Shown here: one piece after another, positions 25,720-34,287 of the stretch
How the letters are laid out: every line of letters starts with the position of its first letter
Position numbering within the stretch: the stretch's first letter is position 1
Source: JAAZLS01 sp964585925
GTDB taxonomy: Bacteria > Bacillota > Dethiobacteria > DTU022
Reading direction: 5' to 3'
Assembly (NCBI GenBank): GCA_964585925.1
Contig: CAZPFS010000007.1
Location: forward strand, 3,523 to 67,522
DNA length: 64,000 nt
Made by a program: the position numbers and the translations under genes
The notes under the pieces: model-generated
The model's input: only the letters and a program-made list of their open reading frames with translations
What the model was told of the DNA's origin: nothing
The model's database searches: none

Positions 25720-27105
25720 ATGCTGGCGGGTTTTGAGGTTGCCAGGCGCTTTTTCGGTGAAAAAATCATAACACAAGTTCTGTATTACTTACGCCATGAT
25801 CCTAAAAACAATATCCCCCGTATGCTCGATCTCATATCCAAAGCGGCTATTATGCCTCACCACCAAGACACCATCAACAACGTCAAATTAGGATTCGAAT
25901 CAAATACGAATATGAAACAGTTCATCGATCGGGTACTGGAAGAAACGGATCCAAAAATATTGCAGCAGCTTTCGGTTATATTTTTATTGAATTCAATTCT
26001 GGTAGGCGTGCCCAAACAGCGCCGGATTGGCGAAAAGCTTGGTTATTCGGTCCCCTGGACCCTATTAATTGATCCCACGAGCAACTGCAACCTGCACTGT
26101 CGGGGTTGCTGGGCCGGTGCATACAAAAAGCACCAGAGCCTGAGTTTTGCAGAAGTAGACCGGCTGGTGGAGGAAGCGAAGGAGCTGGGGATTTATTTTA
26201 TCGTATTATCGGGTGGGGAGCCCTTCATGTGGCCCCACCTGTTTGACCTGGCCGAAAAACATCCCGATGTGGCCTTTATGCCCTATACAAACGGCACTTT
26301 GATTGATCGCGCGGCGGCCCAAAAAATCCGGGAAGTAGGTAATATCAGCCCGGCGATCAGTATTGAGGGGGAAGGGGAGACCACGGACTGGAGACGGGGT
26401 AAGGGTACCTATGATAAAATAATGATTGCCATGGACAATCTGAAGGAAAACAAGATACCCTTTGGGGTTAGTTTTACAGTTACCCGCGACAACTATGAAG
26501 AACTGTTCAGAGATGAATTTATAGATATGCTGATTTCCAAAGGAGCATTTTATGGTTGGGCCTTCCACTATATCCCCATCGGGTTGAAACCTGATTTTTC
26601 CATGATGGTTACCCCCGAACAGCGAGCGGCTATGGTAGATCGGATCCGCCATATCAGGGAAACAAAGCCGATCATGATCGCCGACTTCTGGAACGACGGC
26701 CAATTTACCGGGGGATGTATTGCCGGAGGAAGGCGATATCTTCACATCAACGCGTTTGGTGATGTAGAGCCCTGCGCATTTATTCACTTTGCCGTGGATA
26801 AAATATTTGGCAAACCGCTGAAACAAATTCTGGATAACCCGTTGTTTAGAGCTTATCAGCAGAGGATCCCCTTCAGCGACAATATGCTCCGCCCCTGCCC
26901 GTTGATCGATAATCCGGAAGCGTTAAGGGAGATGATTGCGGAAACAGGCGCCAGGCCGACTCATGAGGGGGCGGACACTACTTTGAAAGGGGAGGCCGCG
27001 AAGCAGATGGATTGTGTAGCTGCGGCCTGGAAAAAAGTAGCTGATGAAAAGTGGGAGGAGATCAGGCCGCGAACAAAGGAGATGGCTTGCGGCAAATTGG
27101 GATAA
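25720..27105 (+). CDS. Radical SAM protein with C-terminal SPASM-like cysteines
   Basis: A 461-residue radical SAM enzyme. A helical N-terminal region of about 110 residues precedes the core; the [4Fe-4S]/SAM motif is SNCNLHCRGCWAG (CX3CX2C), followed by VLSGGEPF. The C-terminal part has cysteines in GGCIAGG, VEPCAF and LRPCPL, as in proteins with an auxiliary cluster. Two more cysteines (QMDCVAA, MACGKLG) lie at the very end. Substrate unknown; relatives include peptide-modifying and cofactor-building enzymes, but no precursor peptide gene was seen nearby. ATG 25720 is preferred over GTG 25711 because AGAAAGG ends only two bases before the GTG. Confidence 0.82.
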   Translation: MLAGFEVARRFFGEKIITQVLYYLRHDPKNNIPRMLDLISKAAIMPHHQDTINNVKLGFESNTNMKQFIDRVLEETDPKILQQLSVIFLLNSILVGVPKQRRIGEKLGYSVPWTLLIDPTSNCNLHCRGCWAGAYKKHQSLSFAEVDRLVEEAKELGIYFIVLSGGEPFMWPHLFDLAEKHPDVAFMPYTNGTLIDRAAAQKIREVGNISPAISIEGEGETTDWRRGKGTYDKIMIAMDNLKENKIPFGVSFTVTRDNYEELFRDEFIDMLISKGAFYGWAFHYIPIGLKPDFSMMVTPEQRAAMVDRIRHIRETKPIMIADFWNDGQFTGGCIAGGRRYLHINAFGDVEPCAFIHFAVDKIFGKPLKQILDNPLFRAYQQRIPFSDNMLRPCPLIDNPEALREMIAETGARPTHEGADTTLKGEAAKQMDCVAAAWKKVADEKWEEIRPRTKEMACGKLG

Positions 27106-27130
27106 TTAAATTATATAAAGGGGGATTTAA

Positions 27131-27427
27131 TTGAAGGAAGGTTTGCACTTGCTGGTGGATGCTATAAAGGCGCTGGGGGAACATACCAGGTTGAAAATAG
27201 TCCTGCTGTTGTGCCAAGAAGAAATGTGTGTTTGTGAGATGATGACCCGGCTGGGGCTTTCCCAATCCACAGTGTCACATCATTTGCGAATATTGAAACA
27301 GGCGGAATTGATCAATCATCGGCGGGATGGAAAATGGGTGTTTTATTCCCTGAACCGGCCGCAGTTTGCGGGTTTGGAACAGGATTTAAGCCGGTTGATT
27401 CTACAAAAAGTGGCGGCCGGCGAGTAA
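27131..27427 (+). CDS. ArsR-family transcriptional regulator
   Basis: A 98-residue winged-helix repressor. Marks: IKALGEHTRLKIVLLL, the EEMCVCEM segment, then SQSTVSHHLRILKQAEL for the recognition helix and RRDGKWVFYSL for the wing. The CVC pair in helix alpha-3 matches the metal(loid)-sensing site of ArsR-type proteins, so arsenite or another thiophilic metal is a possible inducer. No ars resistance gene is adjacent. TTG start after AAGGGGG, 26 bases after the radical SAM gene, which it may regulate through the dyad at 25533. Confidence 0.88.
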   Translation: MKEGLHLLVDAIKALGEHTRLKIVLLLCQEEMCVCEMMTRLGLSQSTVSHHLRILKQAELINHRRDGKWVFYSLNRPQFAGLEQDLSRLILQKVAAGE

Positions 27428-27599
27428 TTGCCGGCCAGTGGGTATGTTGCCGGGGAGACGGGTCGTCTGTTACACCAGCCGGATTCAGAAGACAGGGAAA
27501 CGGAGAAATACCGGTATCCGTTAAAATCTCCCCGGCAAATCTTCCCGGCACAGGGCCACAGCCCCCGACCAATATTTCATCAGTTGAGGGGTACAGATA

Positions 27600-27860
27600 A
27601 TGGGAAAAAACCAAAACAGAGAGGAACAATGGGCCTTCATTGCCTCTGCGGCCGGCGACCTTGAAGCCGGAATTATCGAAGAACTATTAAAGGCTAACGA
27701 AATTCCGGTACGGAAAGAATACCGGGAAGCCGGCGGTTTCCTTCAGATATGTATGGGCATGACAAATTTTGGGATAGATCTCTATGTTCCTGTGTACTGC
27801 CTGGAAACGGCTAAAAGATTATTGGAGGAATGTAAATTTGTAAATACCGAGCCGGAGTAA
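27600..27860 (+). CDS. DUF2007 family protein
   Basis: An 86-residue protein resembling the DUF2007 ('putative signal transducing') family: WAFIASAAGDLEAGIIEELLKANEIPV, then a variable part and IDLYVPVYCLETAKRLLEE. These small alpha/beta proteins have no known biochemical role. ATG 27600, weak ribosome site. It is third in the run after the radical SAM and ArsR genes, separated by 172 bases with nothing recognised. Confidence 0.72.
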   Translation: MGKNQNREEQWAFIASAAGDLEAGIIEELLKANEIPVRKEYREAGGFLQICMGMTNFGIDLYVPVYCLETAKRLLEECKFVNTEPE

Positions 27861-28007
27861 TTCACCGCAATTCAACCTGTCGCCGCTATACCGGTTAACA
27901 CCCAAATCAAACCCCCAAAAAGATTTCATTTATAAGACAGGCACGGTTTTCCCCTGATGGGCATAGAATTTAGGTACTTCAAATTTTGAGGCGGGGGGGA
28001 AATCGGT

Positions 28008-28688
28008 TTGATCCTGTCTGCTGTGCTGTCGGCAATACATGAGCTGTTTGTGATGGCGGGCCATATTCAAAACAGTTCATTTCCTCATCCCTTGAATGCA
28101 GCTCAGGAAAAGGACTGCCTGTGCAAAATGGCGGAAGGAGACCCTGAAGCCAGAAGACGGTTGATCGAGTGTAACCTTCGGTTGGTGGCCCATGTCATTA
28201 AAAAATTTGAATCCAGCGGGGAGGAAAAAGAAGATCTGATCCAGATCGGCACCATCGGGCTGATCAAAGCTATCAATACCTTCAAGCCGGAGAAAGGCAT
28301 TCGCCTGGCTACTTATGCTGCCCGCTGTATCGAAAACGAACTGTTGATGTATTTTAGATCTACCAAAAAGCTGTCGCAACAGGTATCGTTGCAGGAGTCG
28401 ATCGGGGTAGACAGGGAAGGCAATGAAATTACATTGATGGAGGTGCTCTCCGGTGATGAGTCGATCCTTGACCAGGTTGAAGCTCGGCTTCTTCAGGAAA
28501 AACTGATCCAAAAGGTAAACAGATTGAAAAAAAGGGAAAAAAAAGTTCTTACCATGAGATTCGGCCTGGGGCAGGGGCTTCGCCATACACAAAAAGAGAT
28601 CGCCAGCGAACTGGGGATCTCCAGGTCCTATGTTTCCCGGATTGAAAAGAGAGCCATTCAGAAGCTTACCCGGGAATTTTGTGTGTAA
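28008..28688 (+). CDS. sigK: RNA polymerase sporulation sigma factor SigK
   Basis: Sigma-K drives late mother-cell genes in sporulation. The 226-residue protein begins with a pro-sequence-like stretch (ILSAVLSAIHELFVMAGHI) and has region 2 (NLRLVAHVIKKFE, EDLIQIGTIGLIKAINTF, LATYAARCIENELLM) and a region 4 helix-turn-helix (QKEIASELGISRSYVSRIEKR). LVAH, VSLQESIG and EGNEITLMEVL fit SigK better than SigE. The gene is whole; there is no skin-type interruption. TTG start after GGGGGGGA. The repeat block begins two bases after its stop. Confidence 0.92.
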   Translation: MILSAVLSAIHELFVMAGHIQNSSFPHPLNAAQEKDCLCKMAEGDPEARRRLIECNLRLVAHVIKKFESSGEEKEDLIQIGTIGLIKAINTFKPEKGIRLATYAARCIENELLMYFRSTKKLSQQVSLQESIGVDREGNEITLMEVLSGDESILDQVEARLLQEKLIQKVNRLKKREKKVLTMRFGLGQGLRHTQKEIASELGISRSYVSRIEKRAIQKLTREFCV

Positions 28689-28689
28689 A

Positions 28690-29490
28690 TCCCCCCCGGC
28701 CCCCCTTTTCCAAAGGGGGGAGATCGGAAAGGGAGTCCCCTTTTTCCAAAAGGGAGAGATTCGGAAAGGAAGTCCCCTTTTTCTAAAAGGGAGAGATTCG
28801 GAAAGGAAGTCCCCTTTTTCAAGGGTACCGCCTAAAAGTCCCCCTTTTCTAAAGGGGGATTTAGGGGGATTTCCATCAAGGGAGATTCGGAAAGGGAGTC
28901 CCCTTTTTCCAAAAGGGAGAGATTCGGAAAGGGAGTCCCCTTTTTCAAGGGTACCGCCTAAAAGTCCCCCTTTTCTAAAGGGGGATTTNNNNNNNNNNNN
29001 NNNNNNNNNNNNNNNNNNNNNNNNNNNNNNNNNNNNNNNNNNNNNNNNNNNNNNNNNNNNNNNNNNNNNNNNNNNNNNNNNNNNNNNNGTACCGCCTAAA
29101 AGTCCCCCTTTTCTAAAGGGGGATTTAGGGGGATTTCCATCAAAGGAGATTCGGAAAGGGAGTTCCCTTTTTCCTAAAGGGGAGATTCGGAAAGGAAGTC
29201 CCCTTTTTCCAAAAGGGAGAGATTCGGAAAGGAAGTCCCCTTTTTCCTAAAGGGGAGAGATTCGGAAAGGAAGTCCCCTTTTTCTAAAAGGGAGAGATTC
29301 GGAAAGGAAGTCCCCTTTTTCAAGGGTACCGCCTAAAAGTCCCCCTTTTCTAAAGGGGGATTTAGGGGGATTTCCATCAAAGGAGATTCGGAAAGGGAGT
29401 TCCCTTTTTCCTAAAGGGGAGAGATTCGGAAAGGAAGTCCCCTTTTTCAAGGGCACCACACTAAAAAATCCCCCTTTTCTAAAGGGGGAT
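28690..29490. repeat. Dense tandem repeat block
   Basis: No gene. At least eleven copies of a unit of about 38 bases starting GAGATTCGGAAAGG and followed by AGTCCCCTTTTTCYAAAAGG alternate with copies of a longer piece (GGTACCGCCTAAAAGTCCCC, then CTTTTCTAAAGGGGGATTTA and GGGGGATTTCCATCAA). C-run and G-run arms make hairpins throughout. Spacers are not unique, so it is not CRISPR. Long frames across it encode only repeats such as PPKSPPFLKGDLGG. An assembly gap lies within. Confidence 0.9.
28989..29088. other. Assembly gap (100 N)
   Basis: Exactly 100 undetermined bases, the usual placeholder for a scaffold join of unknown length. Both sides end in the same repeat, so the true number of repeat copies, and possibly a gene, is missing here. 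Confidence 0.97.
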
Positions 29491-29525
29491 TTCGGTATTT
29501 CTATCAGGGCAAGCGTCGGCAATAT

Positions 29526-30581
29526 TTATTCCAAGAGGTATTTAACCGCCAGATCTCCCACTTCTGAAGTGCTGTAGCCCATCTTTCCGGCGCTGAGGGA
29601 TTTCAAGTTATCCCGGCAGATGGTGGCCACCGCGGATTCTATACTCTGGGCCGCCTCAGCTTCACCCAGGAAATCAAACATCATGGAAACGGCGCAAATT
29701 GCCGCCAGGGGATTGATTACATTCAGCCCGGTATATTTGGGGGCGGAACCTCCGATGGGTTCAAACATGGATACCCGGCCCGGGTGCATATTGGCGCTGG
29801 CAGCTATACCCATTCCTCCCTGGATCATTCCCCCCAGATCGGTAATAATGTCTCCAAACATGTTGTCGGTGACGATCACATCAAACCATTCGGGATTTTT
29901 GATCATCCACATGCAAATTGCGTCGATGTGGGCATAATTGGTGGTGATATCGGGGTACTCCCGGCCCAATTCATTAAAAACCCTTTCCCAAAGGTCAAAA
30001 GCGTAGGTAAGTACATTGGTTTTGCCGCAAAGGGTCAGTTGTTTGCGGGATCTTTTGTCCCGGCAATAGTTGAAAGCATAGCGCAGACAGCGCTCCACCC
30101 CCTGACGGGTGTTGATAGATTCCTGCACGGCTACTTCCGCGGCGGTGCCCTTTCTAAAAAAACCGCCGGCGCCGGAATACAGACCCTCGGTATTTTCCCG
30201 GACCACCACAAAATCTATATCCTGGGGCCCTTTGTCCTTGAGGGGAGTATCTACGCCGGGGAACAGCTTAACCGGTCGGAGATTTATATAAAGGTCCAGA
30301 TCGAATCGCAGTTTGAGCAGCAGACCCCGCTCCAAAATTCCCGGTTTGACATCGGGATGGCCTATTGCCCCCAGTAAAATTGCCTGGCATTTTTTTAGCT
30401 CTTCGAACACGGAATCAGGCAGTACTTCACCGGTTCTCAGATAGTGCTCTCCCCCCAGATCGTATTGGATTGTTTCAAATTTAATTTTAAATTTTTCTCC
30501 TGCTGCCTCCAGAACTTTCAGACCCTCCCGGATCTGTTCCGGGCCGGTGCCGTCACCGGGGATAACCGCTATCTGGTACAT
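29526..30581 (-). CDS. Isocitrate/isopropylmalate dehydrogenase family protein
   Basis: A 351-residue NAD(P)-dependent beta-decarboxylating dehydrogenase. Seen: IPGDGTGPEQ at the N-terminus, LKLRFDLDLYINLRPVKL (substrate-binding Arg residues), VVRENTEGLYSG, the catalytic Lys in CGKTNVL, and the metal-binding VTDNMFGDIITDLGG. EPIGGSAPKYTG belongs to the adenine-binding loop. It is close to 3-isopropylmalate dehydrogenase (LeuB), but RENTEGLY and KTNVL occur more often in isocitrate, homoisocitrate and tartrate enzymes, so the substrate is open. No leuA, C or D lies near. Start ATG 30581 is ten bases after GGAGG; an ATG at 30605 precedes that site. Confidence 0.85.
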   Translation of the reverse strand: MYQIAVIPGDGTGPEQIREGLKVLEAAGEKFKIKFETIQYDLGGEHYLRTGEVLPDSVFEELKKCQAILLGAIGHPDVKPGILERGLLLKLRFDLDLYINLRPVKLFPGVDTPLKDKGPQDIDFVVVRENTEGLYSGAGGFFRKGTAAEVAVQESINTRQGVERCLRYAFNYCRDKRSRKQLTLCGKTNVLTYAFDLWERVFNELGREYPDITTNYAHIDAICMWMIKNPEWFDVIVTDNMFGDIITDLGGMIQGGMGIAASANMHPGRVSMFEPIGGSAPKYTGLNVINPLAAICAVSMMFDFLGEAEAAQSIESAVATICRDNLKSLSAGKMGYSTSEVGDLAVKYLLE

Positions 30582-30716
30582 GTTGCATACGCCTCCTGTG
30601 AACATATTTACGACAGTTGTAAAAATTAACCTGCCTTTGTTTAAACGATAATACTATCAATAATATCATAACGCAATTCCCCTGTTTCCAAAAGGGGTTT
30701 TAAAATGATCGGCTAT

Positions 30717-30724
30717 GTTATAAT
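30717..30724 (+). promoter_or_regulatory. Extended -10 element upstream of yqeG
   Basis: TGTTATAAT is an extended -10 (TGn plus TATAAT, 30719-30724), 58 bases before the yqeG start. No good -35 is present; extended -10 promoters often lack one. It may drive yqeG-aroE. Confidence 0.5.
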
Positions 30725-30781
30725 ATAAAAGTCCCCGATCAACGGCAAACTGAAGCCGCGATTTTCACGGAGGTGTCTAAA

Positions 30782-31285
30782 TTGTGGCAGTTATTTTTTC
30801 CCCGGCAGCATTTGCAGAGCATTTTTGACATTGATCCCGAGCATCTGCGCCGCCTGGGAATCAGGGGGATCATTACGGATATGGACAACACCCTGGTTCC
30901 CTGGAATGATCGCTCGGTTCATCCGCGTTTAACTAGCTGGCTTAAAAACCTTGAAAACAGGGGGTTCCGATTATACATTATCTCCAACAGCACCCCCCGC
31001 AGGGGGAAAAAACTGGCCGGAGAATTGGGGATTCCGGCCATCTGGTATGCGGTCAAGCCTCGAAGGCGGGCTTTTCGAAAGGCGATCAGAGAGATGGGCC
31101 TTCTTCCGAAGCAGGTGGCGGTGATCGGCGATCAGATCTTTACCGATATTCTGGGAGGAAACCGGCTGGGGCTCTATACCATTCTGGTTACCCCCATCTG
31201 TGACCAAGAGTTTATATGGACCCGCCTGATCAGGCGCCTGGAGGTAATAATCCTCCAAAAAATGCAAAAACAGGGCCTGACCTGA
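30782..31285 (+). CDS. YqeG family HAD-IIIA phosphatase
   Basis: A 167-residue HAD-superfamily protein. Motif I is ITDMDNTLVPW with the nucleophile Asp, motif II is the Ser in YIISNSTP, and motif III/IV is VAVIGDQIFTDILGGNRLG. This order and size match YqeG (related to GEP4-type phosphatases, proposed to act on phosphatidylglycerophosphate). TTG 30782 lies six bases after GGAGGTG; a GTG at 30773 overlaps the site. aroE follows after 63 bases, a common Bacillota neighbourhood. Confidence 0.9.
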   Translation: MWQLFFPRQHLQSIFDIDPEHLRRLGIRGIITDMDNTLVPWNDRSVHPRLTSWLKNLENRGFRLYIISNSTPRRGKKLAGELGIPAIWYAVKPRRRAFRKAIREMGLLPKQVAVIGDQIFTDILGGNRLGLYTILVTPICDQEFIWTRLIRRLEVIILQKMQKQGLT

Positions 31286-31348
31286 TCTGTGAGAAAGATA
31301 TAAGATCCGGGCATGCTTGCTAAAAAAAGGGAAAGGCGGAGGGGCTTA

Positions 31349-32197
31349 TTGACGGGAATTGACGGGCGTACCAGGACCTGCGGCTTGATCGGTTTGCCGG
31401 TGGGGCATTCACTTTCACCACGGTTGCATAACTTTGCTTTTCAATCCCTGGGGCTGAATTACCGCTATCTGGCCTATGAGGTTCGTCCCGAAAACCTGGA
31501 AGCCGCCTTGCGGGGATTTGCAGTTTTGAATTTTGCGGGGATCAATGTGACGGCTCCCTTCAAGGAAAGTGTAATTCCGATGATCGATGATCTGGATCGG
31601 GAAGCAGCAGCAACAGGTTCGGTAAACACAATCTGTTTTCGGGAAGGAAAGCTCGAGGGCCACACCACCGATGGAAAAGGCTTCCTTTGGTCGCTGCGGG
31701 AGGAGGGGGGCTACGTCCCCGCCGGAAAAGATGTTTTGTTGCTGGGGGCCGGCGGAGCCGCCCGGGCGGTATCCTGTACGCTGGCCGGCCAGGGCATAAA
31801 ACGCCTTGTTATCCTGAACCGCTCGGAAAACCGGGCCTGCCTGCTGGCCGAAAAGCTGCAGGTGCTGTTTCCTTCCCTCTCGCTGGAGGCGGCCCTTTTA
31901 TCCACCGGCTCCATTAAACATTACTGGCCGCGGGTATCTCTGGCCGTAAACTCACTATCCGCCGACCCCATACGCTGGAATGAGCTGGAAATACCTGCCC
32001 CCGAAAACTTACTTGCTTACGATTTGCGCTACAGTCCCGCCCATACCGAATTTATGGATTGGGCTCAAAAATCAGGAGCAGAAACATTAAACGGTTTGGG
32101 GATGCTTATTGGTCAGGCTGCGCTTTCTTTTGAATTGTTCACCGGGGTTGATCCTCCCTTTCAGTTGATGAAAAAAAGTGTCGGCCCGGAGAAATAA
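31349..32197 (+). CDS. aroE: Shikimate dehydrogenase
   Basis: AroE reduces 3-dehydroshikimate to shikimate with NADPH. The 282-residue protein has GLPVGHSLSPRLHN for substrate binding, the catalytic Lys in INVTAPFKE, the catalytic Asp in TTDGKGF, the dinucleotide loop LLGAGGAARAV and the C-terminal GLGMLIGQAALSFELFTG. Start taken at TTG 31349 just after GGAGGGG (31338-31344); ATG 31313 is possible but has no site. aroK and aroQ are 13.5 kb downstream, beyond the pilus genes. Confidence 0.93.
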   Translation: MTGIDGRTRTCGLIGLPVGHSLSPRLHNFAFQSLGLNYRYLAYEVRPENLEAALRGFAVLNFAGINVTAPFKESVIPMIDDLDREAAATGSVNTICFREGKLEGHTTDGKGFLWSLREEGGYVPAGKDVLLLGAGGAARAVSCTLAGQGIKRLVILNRSENRACLLAEKLQVLFPSLSLEAALLSTGSIKHYWPRVSLAVNSLSADPIRWNELEIPAPENLLAYDLRYSPAHTEFMDWAQKSGAETLNGLGMLIGQAALSFELFTGVDPPFQLMKKSVGPEK

Positions 32198-32308
32198 TAT
32201 GACAAATAATGGTTGACTTTCCGAAAACATGATGTTACAGTAAAAATAGTCAATTGTAAGCGTGTTGTAGCTATAATCTTTAAATAATCTCAATATAAAG
32301 AAATCCGA

Positions 32309-32394
32309 GAAAGGCAAACCTGTCAAAAGGCAGGGACGCAAAGCCTCAGACCTAAGGCAAAGGCAAATTTTGCTAAGGTGGCTGGGTTGCCGCA
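32309..32394 (+). ncRNA. Cyclic di-GMP-I riboswitch (GEMM-I) aptamer
   Basis: The sequence has the class I signature in order: AAGGCAAACC, a CCTG/CAGG hairpin capped by AAAA, GGGACGCAAAGCC, CCTAAGG (tetraloop receptor), a variable P3 arm (AAAGGCAAATTTTGC) and GGCTGGGTTGCCG closing with the first segment. The paired GG just before CAAACC matches c-di-GMP binders rather than the cGAMP variants with A. It lies about 110 bases before pilB and is followed at once by a terminator, so it should control the pilus operon. Confidence 0.93.
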
Positions 32395-32395
32395 T

Positions 32396-32422
32396 AAATC
32401 TCAGGCAACCCTGAGATTTTTT
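32396..32422 (+). terminator. Riboswitch expression-platform terminator
   Basis: AATCTCAGG and CCTGAGATT form a GC-capped hairpin with a 4-base loop region, followed by a run of T (32417-32422). It starts right after the aptamer, the standard layout for transcriptional control. The 5' flank AATCCGAGA (32301-32309) resembles the first arm. Whether ligand binding turns the genes on or off cannot be decided by eye. Confidence 0.88.
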
Positions 32423-32502
32423 AATTTGTACACCGTGCCGGTCAAATTTAAGATCGGCGGCGGGTTTTTGTTATTACCAGATCAATTTTTTGGAGGCAGG
32501 CA

Positions 32503-34236
32503 ATGGCCAAGTTTACCCGCAGGCGCATAGGCGAAATTCTAGTTGAAAACAATGTAGTAACCGAGGAGCAGATAGTTGAAGCGCTGGAAGCTCAAAAAAC
32601 GGATTTACGACCCATTGGACAGATTTTGATCTCCAAGGGGCTTGTTACTGAAGAAAAATTGCTTCAAGCTCTGAGCGATCAGCTGAATATACCCCAGGTT
32701 AATTTGTACAATTACCACCTCGATCCCGAGGTAGCCACCTCCATTCCCAGCCAGATGGCTCAACTTCACCAGATCATACCCATTGAGCGCAAAGAAAAAA
32801 AGGTTGTGCTGGCCATGGCCAATCCGATGAATATACTGGCCCAGGATGATGCTGCCCGGTATTTGCAGGCCGAGATAGAGCCGGTACTGGCGTTGCCCAG
32901 CGCGATCGAGCATGTCATCAATCAGTTGTTCGGCCTCAAAGAATCGATTGAACTGACCGACGAAGAAAAAAAATCCCGTGAAAATGAAGAAGAAATTTTA
33001 CGTCTGAAAGCGCTGGTGGAAGACGCTCCTATTGTAAAAGTAGTCAATTCCCTGATTCACCAGGCGGTAACAGAAGGAGCCAGCGATATTCATATTGAGC
33101 CCTCCGGCGCGGGCGTCCGCATCCGAATGCGTATTGATGGAATTCTCCATGATCTGATGTCGCCGCCCAAAGACACCCAGCCCCTGATTGTCTCGCGGAT
33201 AAAAATAATGTCAAATCTGGACATCGCCGAGCGCAGGTTGCCCCAGGACGGGCGTATTTTGCTGCAATCTTCACTGAAAGATGTAAACCTGAGGGTTTCC
33301 ACCATGCCCACTATTCACGGGGAAAAGGTGGTTATCAGGATATTGAACAAAGACCGGGTGGTCCTTCCGCTGGAGGAGCTGGGCTTATCCAAGCCGAATT
33401 TCCGGGTATTCAAACAGAGCCTGCTCAACCGGTCCGGAATGATCCTGGTCACCGGCCCCACCGGGTGCGGCAAGACCACCACCTTGTATTCGGTGCTTAA
33501 TTATCTGAACCGCCCCGAGGACAATATCATCACGGTGGAGGATCCGGTGGAATACCGCCTGGAGGGAATAAACCAGGTTCAGATCAATCCCCGGATCAAT
33601 TTAACCTTTGCCAATACTTTGAGGGCGATTTTGCGCCAGGATCCCAATATTGTGATGATCGGAGAGATCCGCGATCTGGAAACTGCGGAGATCGCCACCC
33701 GGGCCGCCCTTACCGGCCACCTGGTGCTGAGCACGCTGCACACCAACGACGCCCCCAGGGCCATATCCCGGCTTCTGGATATGGGCGTGGAAAATTACCT
33801 GATCACCTCCTCCCTGATGGCGGTAGTGGCTCAACGATTAATCCGCCTGATCTGCCCCGAATGCCGTCAACAATATATGCCGACCCCCGAACAGCGGGTT
33901 CTGTTTCGCCAGGTTTTCGGAAAGGAAGCGCCGGGAGAACTATACCGGGGCGATGGCTGTAAAAGCTGCAATCAGACCGGTTATCGCGGCCGGGTGGCCA
34001 TACATGAAGTGTTGAAGGTGGATCAGGAGATACGCAGCCTGATTTTGGAGAGCGCAGGTCCCGAAAGGATACTGGAGGCGGCGCTGCAGCAGGGGATGAT
34101 CACCATGCTTCATGACGGCCTGCGCCGGATCGAAAAAGGACACACCACTTTGGATGAGGTGGTACGGGTAGCCTTTGACAGTGCCACCGCGGAAAGCGCG
34201 CTGATTGATCTGAAAAATATCCGGGCAGCCGTGTAG
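32503..34236 (+). CDS. pilB: Type IV pilus assembly ATPase PilB with MshEN domain
   Basis: The extension motor, 577 residues. The N-terminus carries two MshEN c-di-GMP-binding motifs in tandem: RRIGEILVENNVVTEEQIVE (about residues 7-26, continuing ALEAQ) and PIGQILISKGLVTEEKLLQA. After a linker come the GspE core: Walker A GPTGCGKTT (about residue 320), Asp box VEDPVEYRLEG, Walker B MIGEIRD and the His box STLHTNDAP. A tetracysteine zinc site (CPEC...CKSC) is near residue 450. Ribosome site GGAGGCAGGC precedes ATG 32503. First gene behind the c-di-GMP riboswitch. Confidence 0.96.
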   Translation: MAKFTRRRIGEILVENNVVTEEQIVEALEAQKTDLRPIGQILISKGLVTEEKLLQALSDQLNIPQVNLYNYHLDPEVATSIPSQMAQLHQIIPIERKEKKVVLAMANPMNILAQDDAARYLQAEIEPVLALPSAIEHVINQLFGLKESIELTDEEKKSRENEEEILRLKALVEDAPIVKVVNSLIHQAVTEGASDIHIEPSGAGVRIRMRIDGILHDLMSPPKDTQPLIVSRIKIMSNLDIAERRLPQDGRILLQSSLKDVNLRVSTMPTIHGEKVVIRILNKDRVVLPLEELGLSKPNFRVFKQSLLNRSGMILVTGPTGCGKTTTLYSVLNYLNRPEDNIITVEDPVEYRLEGINQVQINPRINLTFANTLRAILRQDPNIVMIGEIRDLETAEIATRAALTGHLVLSTLHTNDAPRAISRLLDMGVENYLITSSLMAVVAQRLIRLICPECRQQYMPTPEQRVLFRQVFGKEAPGELYRGDGCKSCNQTGYRGRVAIHEVLKVDQEIRSLILESAGPERILEAALQQGMITMLHDGLRRIEKGHTTLDEVVRVAFDSATAESALIDLKNIRAAV

Positions 34237-34287
34237 CAAAAGGAATAATAGCGGGCGGCAAATTTCCCGAAGTTGAGGTGCAGCATT

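Noticed and set aside
26206..26826. 206-codon minus-strand frame within the radical SAM gene
   Set aside because: Shadow of a gene with clear CX3CX2C and SPASM-like motifs.
28630..29250. Open frame spanning the repeat block and the N run
   Set aside because: It consists of translated repeats (SPPFLKGDLGG type) and crosses undetermined bases.
28690..29490. Possible CRISPR array
   Set aside because: Units abut or alternate with another repeat; there are no unique spacers of constant length and no cas genes.
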